From the NCBI RefSeq assembly GCF_002263495.1, contig NZ_CP022753.1:2108001-2172000 (forward strand): 64,000 bases of DNA. The letters are read 5' to 3'. Positions 26,739-35,690 of the stretch are shown here, one piece after another. Numbering within the stretch: the stretch's first letter is position 1; each line of letters opens with the position of its first letter. This DNA comes from Nocardiopsis gilva YIM 90087. Lineage in GTDB: Bacteria; Actinomycetota; Actinomycetes; Streptosporangiales; Streptosporangiaceae. The notes under the pieces are model-generated. The model was not told the origin of the DNA. It saw only the letters and a program-made list of their open reading frames with translations, and did not search any database. The translations under genes and the position numbers were made by a program.

Positions 26739-27628
26739 ACGAGGCCCACCACGCGGCGGCGACCGATCACAGGAAGCAGGAAGCGGCGGTCGCCTCCGGG
26801 AACCAAAGCACGCCCGACCGACGGACCGGGAAGGTCACCTTCGTCGGGGCGGGCCCGGGCGCGGCCGACCTGTTGACGATCCGGGCGGCACGCGCGATCG
26901 AGGACGCGGACGTGGTCATCTGGGCCGCCAGCCTCGTGCACGAGGACGTTCTGCGGCACGCACGCGGAGACGCCGAAATCGTCGATTCCGCGAAGCTGCC
27001 GATGGAGGGCGTGCTGCCGTTCTACGAGCGGGCGGTGCGCGAGGGTATCCGCGTCGCGCGGATCCACTCCGGCGACCCGTCCCTGTGGGGCGCGGTGCAG
27101 GAGCAGCTGGACGAGTGCGTCGAACTGGGCCTGGAGGTCGAGATCATCCCGGGCGTGTCCAGCGTCAGCGCGGTGGCGGCCCTGGCCCAGCGAGAACTCA
27201 CCATCCCCGAGGTGGCCCAGTCGGTGATCCTCACTCGGCTCGGCGGCGGCAAGACGCCGATGCCGGAGGGCGAGGAGGTCCGCGAGTTCGCCCGGCACGG
27301 CACCACCATGGCGCTGTTCCTCTCGGCGGCCCGCTCCGGGCAGCTGCAGCAGGAGCTGCTGGAGGGGGGCTACGCGGCCGACACCCCCTGTCTGATCGCC
27401 TACCAGGCCACCTGGCCCGACGAACTGGTGCTGCGCTGCACGCTCGGCGAGCTGGAGGCCACCCTCAAGGAGCACAAGCTGTGGAAACACACGCTCGTGC
27501 TCGTCGGGCCTGCGCTGTCCGCCGGGGGCACCCGCTCGCACCTGTACCACCCGGGGCACTTCCACGGTTACCGGCGCGCCGACCGTGCGGCGCGACGCGC
27601 GCTGCGCGAAGCGAGGCAGGGGTCCTAG
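26735..27628 (+). CDS. cobM: Precorrin-4 C11-methyltransferase
   Basis: A 297-residue CobM/CbiF methylase. After a poorly conserved N-terminal tail of about 30 residues, the SAM-binding start is VTFVGAGPGAADLLTIRAAR. The HSGDPSLWGAVQEQ loop and IIPGVSSVSAVAALAQRELT are diagnostic for C11 methylation. The GTG start sits in a four-base overlap with cobI, with GGAGGG upstream. The tail is longer than in most homologues (about 250-260 residues). Confidence 0.93.
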   Translation: MNEAHHAAATDHRKQEAAVASGNQSTPDRRTGKVTFVGAGPGAADLLTIRAARAIEDADVVIWAASLVHEDVLRHARGDAEIVDSAKLPMEGVLPFYERAVREGIRVARIHSGDPSLWGAVQEQLDECVELGLEVEIIPGVSSVSAVAALAQRELTIPEVAQSVILTRLGGGKTPMPEGEEVREFARHGTTMALFLSAARSGQLQQELLEGGYAADTPCLIAYQATWPDELVLRCTLGELEATLKEHKLWKHTLVLVGPALSAGGTRSHLYHPGHFHGYRRADRAARRALREARQGS

Positions 27629-27632
27629 GGCG

Positions 27633-28805
27633 ATGACCGAGACGCCCGACACCGGCCCGGATCCCGGGCCGGACCTGCGCGAACCCGACCTCCCCCGCAC
27701 GATGAAGGTGCGGCAGAAGGCGCTGCGCACCGGCTGGACGACGGGCACGTGCGCCTCGGCCGCGGCGAAGGCGGCCACCGAGGCGCTGGTCAGCGGGCGC
27801 CCGGTGGAGGTGGTGGAGGTGGCGCTGCCCTCGGGCCGCCGGATCACCTTCGCGACCGAGCGCTGCGAGGTCCTCTCGGCCGACCGCGCGGAGGCCGTGG
27901 TGGTGAAGGACGCCGGGGACGACCCCGACGCCACCCACGGCGCGCACATCACCGCCACGGTCACCCGCAGGCCGCAGAGCAGCGGTTTGGAACTCGACGG
28001 CGGCATCGGCGTCGGCGTCGTCACCAAGCCGGGGCTCGGTCTGGAACCCGGCGGCCCTGCGATCAACCCCGTCCCCCGCGAGATGATCACCCAGGCGGTG
28101 CGGGAGGCCGCCGACGTCGACCGTGCGGGTCTGAGCGTCGTCATCAGCGTCCCGGAGGGCGAGAAGATGGCGCGCAAGACCACCAACGCCAAACTCGGCA
28201 TCCTCGGCGGGATCTCCATCCTCGGCACGACCGGGATCGTGCGCCCGTTCTCCACGGCCTCCTGGCGCGCCAGTGTCGAGCAGGCCGTGTCGGTGATGGC
28301 GGCCCAGGGCGAGGACACCCTGGTGCTGTGCACGGGAGGCCGCACCGAGAAGGGCGCGATGCTGCGCTACCCGCACCTGCCCGACGTCTGCTTCGTCGAG
28401 GTCGGCGACTTCACCGGCGCCGCACTGCGCCGCGCGCTGGACCACGGCCTGACCCGCGTCGTCTTCGTCGGCATGGCGGGCAAGCTCACCAAAATCGCCT
28501 CCGGTGTGCTGATGACCCACTACACCCGCTCCAAGGTCTCCACCGAACTCCTCGGCGACGTCACCCGCCAGGTGGGCGGCGGCGAAGAACTGGCCGCCCA
28601 GGTCGACACCGCCAACACCGGCCGCCACGCCTACGAACTCTGGGAGAAGGCGGACCTGCTCAAGCCCGGAGGCGACGAACTCTGCCACCGCGTCGCCGAC
28701 GTCCTGACCCGCTTCACCGAGGGCGTGATGGCGGCGGAGGTCGCCATGGTCGACTTCACCGGCAAGAACGTGGTGGCGGCCTACCCGAGGGAGTCCACCG
28801 CGTGA
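27633..28805 (+). CDS. cbiD: Cobalt-precorrin-5B C1-methyltransferase
   Basis: A 390-residue CbiD. It methylates C1 during ring contraction-deacylation in the early-cobalt pathway. The hallmark LRTGWTTGTCASAAAKAA is near residue 30, and AINPVPREMI and GGISILGTTGIVRPFS follow. It starts four bases after the cobM stop. Its presence with a CobN-type late chelatase mixes the two textbook pathways, a combination seen in some actinobacteria. The stop overlaps a GTG that opens only a 13-codon frame. Confidence 0.93.
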   Translation: MTETPDTGPDPGPDLREPDLPRTMKVRQKALRTGWTTGTCASAAAKAATEALVSGRPVEVVEVALPSGRRITFATERCEVLSADRAEAVVVKDAGDDPDATHGAHITATVTRRPQSSGLELDGGIGVGVVTKPGLGLEPGGPAINPVPREMITQAVREAADVDRAGLSVVISVPEGEKMARKTTNAKLGILGGISILGTTGIVRPFSTASWRASVEQAVSVMAAQGEDTLVLCTGGRTEKGAMLRYPHLPDVCFVEVGDFTGAALRRALDHGLTRVVFVGMAGKLTKIASGVLMTHYTRSKVSTELLGDVTRQVGGGEELAAQVDTANTGRHAYELWEKADLLKPGGDELCHRVADVLTRFTEGVMAAEVAMVDFTGKNVVAAYPRESTA

Positions 28806-28843
28806 CCGGGGCGTCTCCGGTCGACGCGACGGAAGCGAGCTGA
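28802..28843 (+). other. Thirteen-codon open frame overlapping the cbiD stop
   Basis: GTG at 28802 overlaps the cbiD TGA in GTGA, the same junction type used by cobI/cobM, but the frame (VTGASPVDATEAS) ends at 28843. It may be the leftover start of a further, lost operon gene. Expression is not supported by anything else. Confidence 0.3.
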
Positions 28844-28878
28844 GCGGGTTCCAGCGGTGCCGTGAAGAACACGGAGAA

Positions 28879-28909
28879 CAGGGGGAGCCGCCGTCCTCAG
28901 CTCCCCCTG
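28879..28909. terminator. Terminator between cbiD and the P450 genes
   Basis: A 10-bp stem, CAGGGGGAGC with GCTCCCCCTG, and an 11-base loop lie between the convergent cbiD and P450 genes, so the hairpin may act in both directions. Confidence 0.75.
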
Positions 28910-28925
28910 CCTCGTGGTGTGGTGG

Positions 28926-30212
28926 CTACTCCAGCCGGACCGGCAGCTGGGGCAGGCCACGGAAGTTGGGGCTGGGGCGGTGGTGGAGGGATTCTGGTGG
29001 GACCGCGAGGGAGAGCTTCGGATAGCGGCGGAACAGGGAGTCGAAGGCGGTTTCGGCTTCCTGGCGGGCCAGGGCGGCGCCGAGGCAGTAGTGGGCGCCG
29101 TGGCCGAAGCCGAGGTGGGTTTCGCGGCGCGGCGGTTCGCGCGTGATGTCCAGCCGGTCGGGGTCGGGGAATTCGCGGGGGTCGCGGTTGGCGGAGGCGA
29201 AGAGGGCGAGTACCCCCTCGCCCCGATGGATGAGTGTGTCCGCGATTTCGACGTCGTCGGTCGCGTAGCGGACGCGCACCGCGCCGAGTACCGGGCCGCA
29301 CCAGCGCATCAGTTCGTGGACGGCGCGTGGCGTCAGGTCGGGGTCGGCCCGCAGGCGGGCGAGCTGGTCCTGGTGGGTGAGCAGGGCGAGGACGCCATTG
29401 CCGATCAGATGGGCGGTCGTCACGTGCCCGGCGATGACGAGCGTGAAGACCAGCCGGACCAGTTCCTCCTCGGTGAGCCGGTCGCCGTCCTCCTCTTCCA
29501 CTCTGAGCAGTGCCGACAGCAGGTCCTGGGTCGGACGCGCGCGACGGTGGCCGATGAGGTCCCTGATGTAGGCGGCTCCCTCAAGGAGCGCCGGACCGAA
29601 GGCCGTGCGGTCGATGCTGATCAGCGCGTCGCTCCACCTGTGCCACTGCTGCCGGTCCTCGTCCGGGATGCCGACGAGTTCGCAGATGACGGTGATGGGG
29701 AGGGGGTAGGCGAAGTGGTCGATGAGGTCGACGGCGCCGTCCGCGGCCTTGCTGGGGAGTTCGTCCAGGAGCCGGTCGGTGATCTCCTGCATGCGCGGGC
29801 GCAGTTCGTTGACGCGGCGCGCAGTGAAGGCCCGGGAGACGAGTTTGCGCAGCCGCGTGTGGTCGGCGCCTTCGAGGTCCAGGATCGAGCGCGCCACGTA
29901 CTGGGCTTCCTCGCCGGAGAGTCCGCGTGTGCTCGTGATCTGCCGGTGGAGGTCGTCGGCCAGGCCGTCGGGCACGTCGTCGGGGTCGTTGCTGAAACGG
30001 GCGTCGCTCATCACCGTTCTGACATCGGCATAGCGCGTGGCGAGCCAGACGGGTGTGTCGATGCCGCGGGGCAGGGCCCGCGCTAACGGCGTCTGCTCGC
30101 GTAACCGCCGGTAGACGCCGAACGGGTTGCTGAGCAGCTCCGGGTCCAGCATGTCCAGGACGTCGCCCGCGGTCCGTGTATGCGGTGTCGTGCGCTCGGC
30201 CGATTCGGTCAT
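28926..30212 (-). CDS. Cytochrome P450 (third of three tandem paralogues)
   Basis: A 428-residue soluble bacterial P450. The I-helix oxygen-binding motif AGHVTTAHLIGNG, the K-helix ExxR (ELMR) and the heme loop GFGHGAHYCLGAALARQE with the Cys ligand are all present. The acidic/alcohol pair of the I-helix is Val-Thr-Thr. It shares long blocks (GADHTRLRKLVSRAFT, RVNELRP) with the next two P450 genes, showing tandem duplication; the set looks CYP107-like. The ATG 30212 follows GGAGGG. A strong hairpin lies upstream (30248-30293). Needs ferredoxin partners not encoded here. Confidence 0.93.
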   Translation of the reverse strand: MTESAERTTPHTRTAGDVLDMLDPELLSNPFGVYRRLREQTPLARALPRGIDTPVWLATRYADVRTVMSDARFSNDPDDVPDGLADDLHRQITSTRGLSGEEAQYVARSILDLEGADHTRLRKLVSRAFTARRVNELRPRMQEITDRLLDELPSKAADGAVDLIDHFAYPLPITVICELVGIPDEDRQQWHRWSDALISIDRTAFGPALLEGAAYIRDLIGHRRARPTQDLLSALLRVEEEDGDRLTEEELVRLVFTLVIAGHVTTAHLIGNGVLALLTHQDQLARLRADPDLTPRAVHELMRWCGPVLGAVRVRYATDDVEIADTLIHRGEGVLALFASANRDPREFPDPDRLDITREPPRRETHLGFGHGAHYCLGAALARQEAETAFDSLFRRYPKLSLAVPPESLHHRPSPNFRGLPQLPVRLE

Positions 30213-30247
30213 GGTGCCCTCCATGCGGGGGAGAGAAGGCGGCGGGG

Positions 30248-30293
30248 GCGGTGCGGCTCGGACCCGGCGATCACCGGATCCGAGCCGCACCGC
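30248..30293 (-). terminator. Hairpin between P450 genes 2 and 1
   Basis: A perfect 15-bp stem (30248-30262 with 30279-30293; 16-base loop) lies just past the stop of the middle P450 gene. It could terminate or attenuate transcription into the last P450 gene, whose start is only 36 bases beyond. Confidence 0.7.
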
Positions 30294-30304
30294 GCGTGCT
30301 TTCC

Positions 30305-31615
30305 TCAGAGTCGCACGGGAAGCCGGATCAGACTGCGGAAGGTGGGCTGTGGCTGGTACTCCAGTTCCTCAGGGTCGACCGCCAGCCGCAGGTCGGGGAA
30401 GCGGCTGAACAGTTTGGTGAAGGCGACGTCGCCTTCCTGGCGGGCCAGGGCGGCGCCGAGGCAGTAGTGGGGGCCGTGGCCGAAGCCGACGTGGGACTCG
30501 CGGCGGCCGGCGGGTTCGCGGGTGATGTCGAGGCGGTCGGGGGCGTCGAATTCACGGAGGTCGCGGTTGGCGGTGGCGAGGAGGCCCATGGCGGATTCCC
30601 CCTGCCGGATGGTGGTGCCCCCGATCTCGACGTCCTCCAGGGCGTAGCGGACGCGTGCAGCGGTCATGAGGGGGCCGCACCAGCGCATGAGTTCGTGGAC
30701 CGCGCGCGGTGCCAGCTCGGGATCGGACTTCAGGCGGTCCAGTTCGTCGGGGTGGGTGAGCAGGGCGACGGTGCCGTTGCCGATGAGGTTGGCGGTCGTC
30801 AGGTGTCCGGCGATGACGAGGACGAAGATGAGGCTGATCATCTCGTCCTCGGTGAGCCGGTCGCCGTCCTCGTCCTGGATGCGGACCAGGCCCGACAGCA
30901 GGTCGGAGGTGGGTTGGGCGCGGCGGAGCTCGATGAGGCGCCGGATCTGGGCGGCGGCCTCGCGCACAACACCTGCGACGAGGGACCGGTCCGTGCTGAG
31001 CAGTTTGTCGCTCCACACGTGCCACTGCGTCCGGTCCTCTTCGGGGATCCCCACCAGTTCGCAGATCACCGCGATCGGGAGCGGGTAGGCGAAGTGTTCG
31101 ATGAGGTCGACGACGCCGTTCTCGGCCGTGGCGGGGAGTTCGTCCAGCAGCCGGTCGGTGATCTCCTCCACACGCGGCCGCAGCTCGTTGACCCTGCGCA
31201 CGGTGAACGTCCGGGAGACGAGCTTGCGCAGCCGGGTGTGGTCGGCACCCTCGATATCCAGGAGCGTGCGCGTGAGGTAGCTCTCCTCCTCGCGCATGCC
31301 GATCTCCTCCCGCGCCTTGCGTCGGAAATCGACCGCCTGCCCGCCCGGGACGTCGTGGGGGTCGTTGCTGAAGCGGGAGTCGGCCAGCAGCTCTTTGACC
31401 TCCGCGTACCGGGTGACGAGCCAGAAACCGAGGTCGGTCTCGCCGACACGGGTCTTCGCCCAGACGACCGGGGCCTGCTCCCGCAGCCGCCCGTAGATGG
31501 CGTGCGGGGTGCGCAGCAGTTCGGGATCTTGGAGGTCGAACACGGTGGCCTCGTCGGTGACGGCTTCCACCGGAATCGCGGTGGGGGTGGTGTCGGGCTG
31601 GACTCTTTCGGTCAT
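30305..31615 (-). CDS. Cytochrome P450 (second of three tandem paralogues)
   Basis: A 436-residue P450 with AGHLTTANLIGNG in the I-helix, ELMR, and the heme-binding GFGHGPHYCLGAALARQE. The N-terminal 30 residues have no membrane anchor, so it is cytosolic. ATG 31615 is preceded by GGAGGAACCA. It is most like its two neighbours. A monooxygenase role in secondary metabolism or detoxification is inferred; no biosynthetic core enzyme lies next to it. Confidence 0.93.
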   Translation of the reverse strand: MTERVQPDTTPTAIPVEAVTDEATVFDLQDPELLRTPHAIYGRLREQAPVVWAKTRVGETDLGFWLVTRYAEVKELLADSRFSNDPHDVPGGQAVDFRRKAREEIGMREEESYLTRTLLDIEGADHTRLRKLVSRTFTVRRVNELRPRVEEITDRLLDELPATAENGVVDLIEHFAYPLPIAVICELVGIPEEDRTQWHVWSDKLLSTDRSLVAGVVREAAAQIRRLIELRRAQPTSDLLSGLVRIQDEDGDRLTEDEMISLIFVLVIAGHLTTANLIGNGTVALLTHPDELDRLKSDPELAPRAVHELMRWCGPLMTAARVRYALEDVEIGGTTIRQGESAMGLLATANRDLREFDAPDRLDITREPAGRRESHVGFGHGPHYCLGAALARQEGDVAFTKLFSRFPDLRLAVDPEELEYQPQPTFRSLIRLPVRL

Positions 31616-31700
31616 TGGTTCCTCCGTTAAAAGAGAGGAGGGTTAGGGGGTAGCGGGGGATGACCGGGGCCGCCGCCCGTCCTCCTACGGCAGCCCAGGT

Positions 31701-31718
31701 GTCCGGCCCCGTCGGGCC
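31701..31718 (-). terminator. Small hairpin between P450 genes 3 and 2
   Basis: CCGGCCC and GGGCCGG with a CGTC loop form a 7-bp G/C stem 34 bases past the stop of the upstream P450. Shorter than the other intergenic hairpins here, it may only attenuate. Confidence 0.5.
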
Positions 31719-31751
31719 GGGACCGGTGCGGTGATGCGGTGGGCTAGCGGC

Positions 31752-33023
31752 TCACAACCGCACGGGCAGGCGAGCGAGTCGGCGCATGCCCGGACTCTGC
31801 TCCCACTCCAGTTCGTCCTCCGGTACGGCGAGGGACAGCTCGGGGTAGCGGCGGAACAGCTTTCCGAACGCGACCTCACCCTCCTGCCGTGCCAGGGCGG
31901 CGCCGAGGCAGTAGTGGGCGCCGTGGCTGAAGCCGACGTGCTGCTCTCCGCGTGTGACCGGGCGCCGCGTGATGTCGAGGCGCTCCGGGGAGTCGAAGTA
32001 CCGAGGGTCGTGGTTGGCCGCGACGAGCATCGCCTGGACGCGCTCGCCCTGGCGAATGAGCGTCTCCCCGACCATGACGTCTTCGGTCGCGAAGCGCGGA
32101 CGCGTGGCCAGCACCGGGCCGCACCACCGCATGAGTTCGTGCACGGCGGCCGGAAGCCGGCTCTCGTCCTCTCGCAGCAGCTCCAGCTGGTCAGGGTGGG
32201 TCAGCAGGGCCACCGTGCCATTGCCGAGCAGGTGGGCCGTGGTCTCGTGGCCGGCGATGACGAGCGTCAGGATCATGGTGGCCAGTTCGACATCGCTGAG
32301 CTTGGTGCCGTCCTCGTCCTGGACCTGGATCATGGCGTCGATCAGGTCGTCGGACGGCGCGGACCGTCGCTGTTCGATCATCTGGTTGATGTGGTCGACC
32401 ATGTCCCGCATGGCGTTGCCCATCGCCTCGGGTTCCATCGAGATCAGCCCGTGGCTCCACTTCCGCCACAGCGGCCGGTCCTCCTCCGGCACCCCGACCA
32501 TCTCGCTGATAACGGTGATCGGGAGCGGGTAGGTGAAGTGTTCGATGAGGTCGACGACGCCGTTCTCGGCCGTGTCGGGGAGTTCGTCCAGCAGCCGGTC
32601 GGTGATTTCCTCCACGCGTGGCCGCAGCTCGTTGACCCTGCGCACAGTGAAGGCGCGGGAGACGAGTTTGCGCAGCCGCGTGTGGTCGGCCCCGTCGGAG
32701 TCCAGGATGGAATCCGCGATGTAGGGGATGTACTCCTCGGGAATCCCGAAGTGGCGCATGATCGCCACGCGCTCGTTCTCCTCGACGCCCGGGACCGACG
32801 TCGAGTTGTTGGCGAAGCGCGGGTCGTTCAGCACGGAGCGGACTTCCTCGTGCCGGGTGATGAACCAGATGGTGGATCCGTCCACGAACCTGCCCTTGAC
32901 CACGGGACCCTGTTCGCGCACGCGTGCCCAAGCACCGTACGGGTCGCGCACGAACTCCGGATCCGTGAAGAATTCGACGACGTCAGGCTCGTGGGTGGCG
33001 GTGTGGTCGGCCGGAGTGGTCAT
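31752..33023 (-). CDS. Cytochrome P450 (first of three tandem paralogues)
   Basis: A 423-residue P450, first of the array in transcription order. The I-helix is the consensus AGHETTAHLLGNG, followed by ELMR and the heme loop GFSHGAHYCLGAALARQE. GGAGAGGACACC precedes ATG 33023. It starts 22 bases after the TetR gene and is likely co-transcribed with it. Its I-helix Glu, unlike Val or Leu in the other two, suggests a different substrate orientation or proton path. Confidence 0.94.
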   Translation of the reverse strand: MTTPADHTATHEPDVVEFFTDPEFVRDPYGAWARVREQGPVVKGRFVDGSTIWFITRHEEVRSVLNDPRFANNSTSVPGVEENERVAIMRHFGIPEEYIPYIADSILDSDGADHTRLRKLVSRAFTVRRVNELRPRVEEITDRLLDELPDTAENGVVDLIEHFTYPLPITVISEMVGVPEEDRPLWRKWSHGLISMEPEAMGNAMRDMVDHINQMIEQRRSAPSDDLIDAMIQVQDEDGTKLSDVELATMILTLVIAGHETTAHLLGNGTVALLTHPDQLELLREDESRLPAAVHELMRWCGPVLATRPRFATEDVMVGETLIRQGERVQAMLVAANHDPRYFDSPERLDITRRPVTRGEQHVGFSHGAHYCLGAALARQEGEVAFGKLFRRYPELSLAVPEDELEWEQSPGMRRLARLPVRL

Positions 33024-33045
33024 GGTGTCCTCTCCTTTGTGGCTG

Positions 33046-33786
33046 TCAGGTGAGCTTCTGCCGGTCGATCTCTTCTCGGACCCGATCCACCAAGCGCTGG
33101 AAGAGGTCGATGACCCGCGGCGCCGCGGCCCGCAGGACCTCGGGCCGGGTGTCGGCTTCGAACGCCGCGTTCACGGTTCGGACCATGGCGTCGACCTTTG
33201 TGTCGAAGTCGGGGAACCCGGCCGCCCCTGCTCGAAGGCTGTCGAAGGTCAGGAAGCCGGTGACGACAGCGAAATAGGCGTGGCGCTGGGCCTCCGCCGA
33301 GAGGTCGGTGCGCACGATGCCGTGCTGGCGGAGCACCTGGAAGTACTCCGTGACGGTGCGCTCCCGGAACTCGACCAGGTCGCCGACGAGCTTGGGCGCG
33401 CTGCGGGACAGCGTGCCCAGGGTGTCGGAGTCCGCGACCATGACAGCCCGGAAGATCGGGTCGTCCATCACCGACCGCAGGGACCTCTCGGCCATTCGAC
33501 TGGGGAGCAGGGCGGCGGGCTCCTCGCGCATCGCCTGTACGTAGGAGGCGGCCAGGACCGCCTGCGAGCGCATCAACACCGTCAGGAACAGCGCTTCCTT
33601 GGTGTTGAAGTGCAGATAGACGGTGCCCTTGCCGACACCCGCCCGGCGGGCGACATCGTCGATGGTGACGCGCTTGTAGCCCCATGCCACAAGGAGTTCA
33701 CCGGCGGCGTCGAGGATGCGCTCCGCCCGCAGGTCGCGCTCCGCCTGCGTGGAGTCCCGAGACCCCGTCGACGCACGATCGTTCAT
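33046..33786 (-). CDS. TetR family transcriptional regulator of the P450 array
   Basis: A 246-residue TetR repressor. The helix-turn-helix is at about 22-68: RILDAAGELLVAWGYKRVTI, then RAGVGKGTVYLHFNTKEALF. The rest is a ligand-binding helical domain. ATG 33786 is taken (GGGG six bases upstream); GTGs at 33798 and 33813 are alternatives. It precedes the three P450 genes in the same direction and a palindromic operator lies just upstream, so it probably represses itself and the array until a ligand binds. Confidence 0.9.
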   Translation of the reverse strand: MNDRASTGSRDSTQAERDLRAERILDAAGELLVAWGYKRVTIDDVARRAGVGKGTVYLHFNTKEALFLTVLMRSQAVLAASYVQAMREEPAALLPSRMAERSLRSVMDDPIFRAVMVADSDTLGTLSRSAPKLVGDLVEFRERTVTEYFQVLRQHGIVRTDLSAEAQRHAYFAVVTGFLTFDSLRAGAAGFPDFDTKVDAMVRTVNAAFEADTRPEVLRAAAPRVIDLFQRLVDRVREEIDRQKLT

Positions 33787-33834
33787 GTCGTTCCCCGCCA
33801 CGTTTCCCGCCACTCCAGCCGTGAGCTTGACTCG

Positions 33835-33859
33835 ATGACCAGATGCGAAATCTGGTCAT
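33835..33859 (-). promoter_or_regulatory. Operator and promoter of the TetR-P450 operon
   Basis: ATGACCAGAT (33835-33844) and its exact complement ATCTGGTCAT (33850-33859) flank five bases, a typical TetR site. On the minus strand TTGGCT (33882-33877) and TATGAC (33860-33855) are 16 bases apart, so the site covers the -10. A second palindrome, GTACGTAC, lies at 33869-33876. Confidence 0.65.
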
Positions 33860-33945
33860 AAAATAAACGTACGTACAGCCAAGCCGCGTGGCAAGCATCA
33901 CAGGCGTCAAGGAATCATTAAGGGGCGACCCGGTACCCTCGGCCT

Positions 33946-34626
33946 GTGTTGATCGCTGCCGCTGTGTGCCCGCACCCTCCGCTGCTCGTCCCCGACGTCG
34001 CCCAGGGCGCCGCCGCCGAGCTCGACCCGCTGCGCTCCGCCTGCGACCGGGCTGTCGCCGAGCTGGTCGCCGCCGGAGCCGACGAAGTCGTCGTCATCGG
34101 GACCGGCGAGCAGAACCGTGTCCACGACGCCGACGCCGGAGGCAGCCTGGCGGGGTACGGGGTGCCGATGCGGATCGGTCCGGCCCCGGCGGTTTTACCG
34201 CTCCCGCTCACCATCGGACGCTGGCTGGCCGAACGCGGGGGCGCGGCGCCCTCCTCCTACGTGGAGGTGGCGCACGACGCCCGCCCCGAGGAGTGCCTGG
34301 TGCGCGGCGCCGAACTCGCCGCGTCCGTGCCCCGGCTCGCGGTCGTCGTCATGGGCGACGGCAGCGCACGGCGCACCACCACGTCGCCGGGGCGTGTCGA
34401 TGACCGCGCGATCGGCTTCGACGCGTCTGTCGCTGCTGCACTCGCCGCCGCCGACGTGGAGGCACTGTCATCCCTCGACCCGCGACTGGCCGAAGAACTC
34501 ATGGTCGCGGGCCGCGCCGCCTGGCAGATGCTCGCCGGAGCCGCGGACGGCGCCGGCCTGAGCGGTCGGCTCCTCGCACACGTTGCCCCCTACGGCGTGG
34601 GGTACTTCGTCGCGTCCTGGAGGTGA
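33946..34626 (+). CDS. Extradiol-dioxygenase (LigB-like) fold protein, unknown function
   Basis: A 226-residue protein with the class III extradiol dioxygenase fold: AAAVCPHPPLLVPDVAQG at the start carries the His expected at the metal site, then EVVVIGTG and VAPYGVGYFVASW at the end. Similar small proteins lie next to miaA/dapF in many actinobacteria. It may not be a ring-cleaving enzyme. The GTG start has TACCCT about seven bases upstream and no clear ribosome site, which suits leaderless transcription. Confidence 0.8.
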   Translation: MLIAAAVCPHPPLLVPDVAQGAAAELDPLRSACDRAVAELVAAGADEVVVIGTGEQNRVHDADAGGSLAGYGVPMRIGPAPAVLPLPLTIGRWLAERGGAAPSSYVEVAHDARPEECLVRGAELAASVPRLAVVVMGDGSARRTTTSPGRVDDRAIGFDASVAAALAAADVEALSSLDPRLAEELMVAGRAAWQMLAGAADGAGLSGRLLAHVAPYGVGYFVASWR

Positions 34627-34648
34627 GCCCACCCCCAGGTGTGACGGC

Positions 34649-35641
34649 TCAGCCTGACAGCTGCCCCTGCACGTCGCCGACCTCGTTCAGCGCCAGCTCC
34701 ATCGCCCGATCAGCCAGGTCGGGCGCGTCGTAGGGCAGCCAGTGGATCCGTGGGTCGCGCCGGAACCAGGCATCCTGGCGGCGGGCGAAACGGCGCGTGG
34801 CGCGGACGGTGTCTGCGCGCGCGGTCGCCTCGTCATAGTCCTCGACGACGCCGTCGTCGTTGGGTCGTCCTTGCTCTGCAGCAAGGAACCGGAGCGCCTG
34901 CGCGTAGCCGAGGGCCCGCGACGCGGTGCGGCCCTCGCGCAGGCCGTGCTGGTCCAGCTCGCGGACCTCGTCCACCAACCCCGCCTCCCACATGCGGTCG
35001 ACGCGCAGCTCGATGCGCTCGTCCAGTTCGGTCCGGGGGACCGACAGGCCGATCTGCGCGCACGGGTAGCGCGACACGTGCTGGGGCAGCGTCGCGGTGA
35101 ACGGGCGGCCGGTGACCTCGATGACCTCCAGCGCGCGCACGATGCGGCGCCCGTTGCTCGGCAGGATCGCCTCGGCCGCCGCCGGGTCGCGTTCGGCGAG
35201 GCGGGCGTGGAGCGGGGCCGGGCCCACGTCCGCCAGCTCGGCCTCCAGGCGCGCCCGGACCTGCGGGTCGGTTCCGGGGAAGTCCAGATTGTCCAGGGCT
35301 CCGCGCACGTACAGCCCCGACCCGCCGACCAGGATCGGCACGCCGCCCCGTGCCTGGATGTCGTCGATCAGACCGCGCGCCAGGCGCTGGTAGCGGGCCA
35401 CGTCGGCGGTCTCGGTGACCTCCCAGATGTCGAGCAGGTGGTGCGGCACGCCGCGCCGTTCGGCCGCGGTGAGTTTGGCGGTACCGATGTCCATGCCGCG
35501 GTACAGCTGCATGGAGTCGGCGTTGATGACCTCACCGGGCGTCCCGCGCTCCGCCAGCCGCAGGGCGAGTTCCACGGCCAGGTCGGACTTGCCGGCCGCG
35601 GTCGCGCCGACGACCGCGAGCACTCTGTTCACACTGCTCAT
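34649..35641 (-). CDS. miaA: tRNA dimethylallyltransferase
   Basis: A 330-residue MiaA. It adds the dimethylallyl group to N6 of A37 in tRNAs reading UNN codons. The P-loop GATAAGKSDLAVELA is near residue 12; INADSMQLYRGMDIGTAK and PILVGGSGLYVRG are diagnostic; RRFARRQDAWFRRDPRIHWL marks the C-terminal tRNA-binding part. ATG 35641 is chosen; a GTG three codons on is possible. It is divergent from dapF with a 49-base gap, the usual actinobacterial arrangement. Confidence 0.95.
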   Translation of the reverse strand: MSSVNRVLAVVGATAAGKSDLAVELALRLAERGTPGEVINADSMQLYRGMDIGTAKLTAAERRGVPHHLLDIWEVTETADVARYQRLARGLIDDIQARGGVPILVGGSGLYVRGALDNLDFPGTDPQVRARLEAELADVGPAPLHARLAERDPAAAEAILPSNGRRIVRALEVIEVTGRPFTATLPQHVSRYPCAQIGLSVPRTELDERIELRVDRMWEAGLVDEVRELDQHGLREGRTASRALGYAQALRFLAAEQGRPNDDGVVEDYDEATARADTVRATRRFARRQDAWFRRDPRIHWLPYDAPDLADRAMELALNEVGDVQGQLSG

Positions 35642-35690
35642 CCGTCCAGTCTGACAGCGCTTGGGCGTGTTTGCTCCTAGGATGATCGTC

